NCBI GenBank assembly: GCA_937958365.1
Contig: CALFEW010000723.1
Span: 1 to 7,599, forward strand
DNA length: 7,599 nucleotides
Origin: an uncultured Chloroflexota bacterium
GTDB lineage: Bacteria > Chloroflexota > Anaerolineae > Promineifilales > Promineifilaceae
Reading direction: 5' to 3'
In this document: positions 6,533 to 7,599 of the stretch, one piece after another
Layout: the number at the start of each line of letters is the position of its first letter
Numbering within the stretch: position 1 is the first letter of the stretch
Notes under the pieces: generated by a model
What the model saw: the letters and a program-made list of their open reading frames with translations, nothing else
Told to the model about the DNA's origin: nothing
The model's database searches: none
Position numbers and translations under genes: made by a program

Positions 6533-7479
6533 ACGAGAACCTGACCCTGATGGCTATCGTCCTGGGCATTTTACACTCCGGCATCCGCCTGGCTACGCCC
6601 TACCTCTACGCCGCCATCGGCGAAACCTTTGCCCAACGCTCCGGCGTCCTCAACCTGGGCGTCGAAGGCATCATGCTCATGGGCGCATTCTTCGGCTTTT
6701 ACGCCACCTTCCAGACCGGCAATCCCTGGATTGGTCTGGTGGCGGCGGCGCTGATTGGCAGCCTGATGGGCCTGCTCATGGCGGTGGTCAGCATCACCTT
6801 CCAGGCCGAGCAAGGCATCAGCGGTATTGGCCTTTACATGTTTGGACTGGGTATCTCCAGCTTGTTGTTTAAAACCATGTTGGGCACGGTCGAAGGCGTA
6901 CAAGGTTTCGGCGAGCTGCACTTTTGCGTTACCGACAGTTTTTGCCTGGCCGACATCCCGATTCTCGGCGACATATTCTTTAGCCACAGCCTCGTCACTT
7001 ACGGTGCGTTTGCCCTTGTGCCCATCACCACTTACATTCTCAACAAGACAACCTGGGGGTTGAAGGTGCGCTCTGTCGGGCAAAACCCGGAAGCCGCCGA
7101 CTCTCTGGGCGTCAGCGTCACTCGTGTGCGTTATGCTTCCGTTATCCTGGGCGCGGCGCTGGCGGGCATTGCCGGTGCGTCGTTGTCCATTTCGCTGCTC
7201 AACATCTTCCAGGAAAACATGACCAACGGCATCGGCTTCATCGCCGTCGCCCTGGTTTATTTTGGCAGTTGGACGCCATTGGGTGTGATGCTGGGCGCTC
7301 TGTTGTTTAGTTCTATCAATGCCCTGCAATTGTGGGTGCAGGTACTCAATCTGCCGATCCCTTCGGACGTGGCTGTCATGCTGCCTTATTTGCTTACCAT
7401 CATCGCCCTGGCCATCCCCTTCCGACGTTCCCTGCAACCGGCAGCGCTGACCAAGCCGTTCTCACGCGGTGAAAATTAA
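6529..7479 (+). CDS. Nucleoside/purine ABC importer permease 2 (NupQ-like, BMP-associated)
   Basis: A 316-residue permease of the same PF02653 superfamily, normal in length, forming with permease 1 the likely heterodimeric channel of a BMP-type nucleoside/purine importer. The signature NLGVEG (42-47), the cytoplasmic coupling region RSVGQNPEAADSLGV (181-195) and ALVYFGSWTPLG (241-252) are the family hallmarks. Hydrophobic segments lie near 8-25, 46-62, 66-90, 97-118, 153-171, 203-225, 234-262 and 281-297. The predicted outer loop at about 119-150 carries two cysteines (133 and 139) in HFCVTDSFC, which could form a disulfide; this is inference. The ATG overlaps the permease 1 stop by four bases and has a good ribosome binding site. 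The stop is TAA. A strong inverted repeat follows before the next gene on the same strand. Confidence 0.92.
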   Translation: MNENLTLMAIVLGILHSGIRLATPYLYAAIGETFAQRSGVLNLGVEGIMLMGAFFGFYATFQTGNPWIGLVAAALIGSLMGLLMAVVSITFQAEQGISGIGLYMFGLGISSLLFKTMLGTVEGVQGFGELHFCVTDSFCLADIPILGDIFFSHSLVTYGAFALVPITTYILNKTTWGLKVRSVGQNPEAADSLGVSVTRVRYASVILGAALAGIAGASLSISLLNIFQENMTNGIGFIAVALVYFGSWTPLGVMLGALLFSSINALQLWVQVLNLPIPSDVAVMLPYLLTIIALAIPFRRSLQPAALTKPFSRGEN

Positions 7480-7483
7480 GAAA

Positions 7484-7553
7484 TAGTTGATAGCTGGTAG
7501 TTGGTAGTTGATAGGTAAATGACTATCAACTCCCAACTTTCAACTACCAACTA
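7484..7553. repeat. 31-bp imperfect inverted repeat between permease 2 and the next gene
   Basis: The left arm 7484-7514 and right arm 7523-7553 are complementary at 26 of 31 positions around an 8-nt loop. Both arms consist of TAGTTGATAG / TAGTTGGTAG-like units, so each arm is itself a degenerate tandem repeat. The right arm shares 23 of 24 bases with 4833-4856. It begins 4 nt after the permease 2 stop and ends just before the next gene's ribosome binding site. There is no T run after the right arm, so it is more likely an intra-operon stem-loop or mobile repeat than a full terminator. Confidence 0.88.
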
Positions 7554-7556
7554 AAT

Positions 7557-7562
7557 AAGGAG
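7557..7562 (+). promoter_or_regulatory. Ribosome binding site of the partial 3' gene
   Basis: AAGGAG ends six bases before the ATG at 7569, a strong site that supports a real gene start although only ten codons are visible. Confidence 0.75.
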
Positions 7563-7568
7563 AAGAAG

Positions 7569-7599
7569 ATGAACAAAAAATTGTGGTTATTGTTAATGG
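7569..7599 (+). CDS. Start of a secreted protein, probably the BMP substrate-binding lipoprotein (partial)
   Basis: Only ten complete codons are in the window: MNKKLWLLLM. Two lysines followed by a hydrophobic run are the beginning of a signal peptide. Position straight after the two permease genes and a strong ribosome binding site make a BMP-family (basic membrane protein, PF02608) substrate-binding lipoprotein the best guess. The lipobox and mature protein lie outside the window, so any other exported protein remains possible. Confidence 0.6.
   Translation, partial: MNKKLWLLLM

Noticed and set aside
6571..7437. 288-codon minus-strand open frame
   Set aside because: Antisense to permease 2; no hydrophobic core or motif of its own.

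Overview
The window looks like an ordinary chromosomal segment of a mid-50s % GC bacterium, most likely a Chloroflexota member of the Anaerolineae type. That placement is inference: it rests on the general flavour of the FtsH and of the BMP-type nucleoside transporter permeases, and on intergenic DNA rich in short tandem and inverted repeats. There is no rRNA or other phylogenetic marker here to settle it. No transposase, phage gene, CRISPR array, tRNA or rRNA was seen.

Layout. The left 4.75 kb is read on the minus strand. A large molybdenum hydroxylase of the xanthine dehydrogenase family (4751 down to 2172; N-terminal 2Fe-2S domains fused to the molybdopterin domain, no FAD domain) comes first. 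It is followed, after a 222-nt gap with a likely promoter and a G-rich inverted repeat, by a complete ftsH (1949 down to 84). A hairpin region lies beyond the ftsH stop. The right part is read on the plus strand. A 542-nt non-coding divergent region (4752-5293) leads into two overlapping permease genes of a nucleoside/purine ABC importer (5294-6532 and 6529-7479). After a 31-bp imperfect inverted repeat come the first 10 codons of what is probably the substrate-binding BMP lipoprotein (from 7569), cut by the window end.

How the genes may work together. The importer (PF02653-type permeases with the NIGAEGQ and NLGVEG signatures) and the hydroxylase are divergent neighbours. The hydroxylase keeps the residues that in bovine xanthine dehydrogenase bind the purine (equivalents of Glu802 and Arg880). 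A purine or nucleoside uptake and oxidation unit is a reasonable inference. The importer ATPase and the FAD subunit of the hydroxylase are not in the window. FtsH is a housekeeping membrane protease with no evident link to the rest.

Most unusual signals. (1) The palindrome ACGGCCGT occurs eight times in 7.6 kb, in genes and between them, far above chance, and always as ACGGCCGTT on at least one strand; this resembles the cyanobacterial HIP1 situation. (2) Every non-overlapping gene boundary carries an inverted or tandem repeat built from CCAAC/GTTGG-type units. Two of these, 2.7 kb apart, share a 24-nt segment with one difference.
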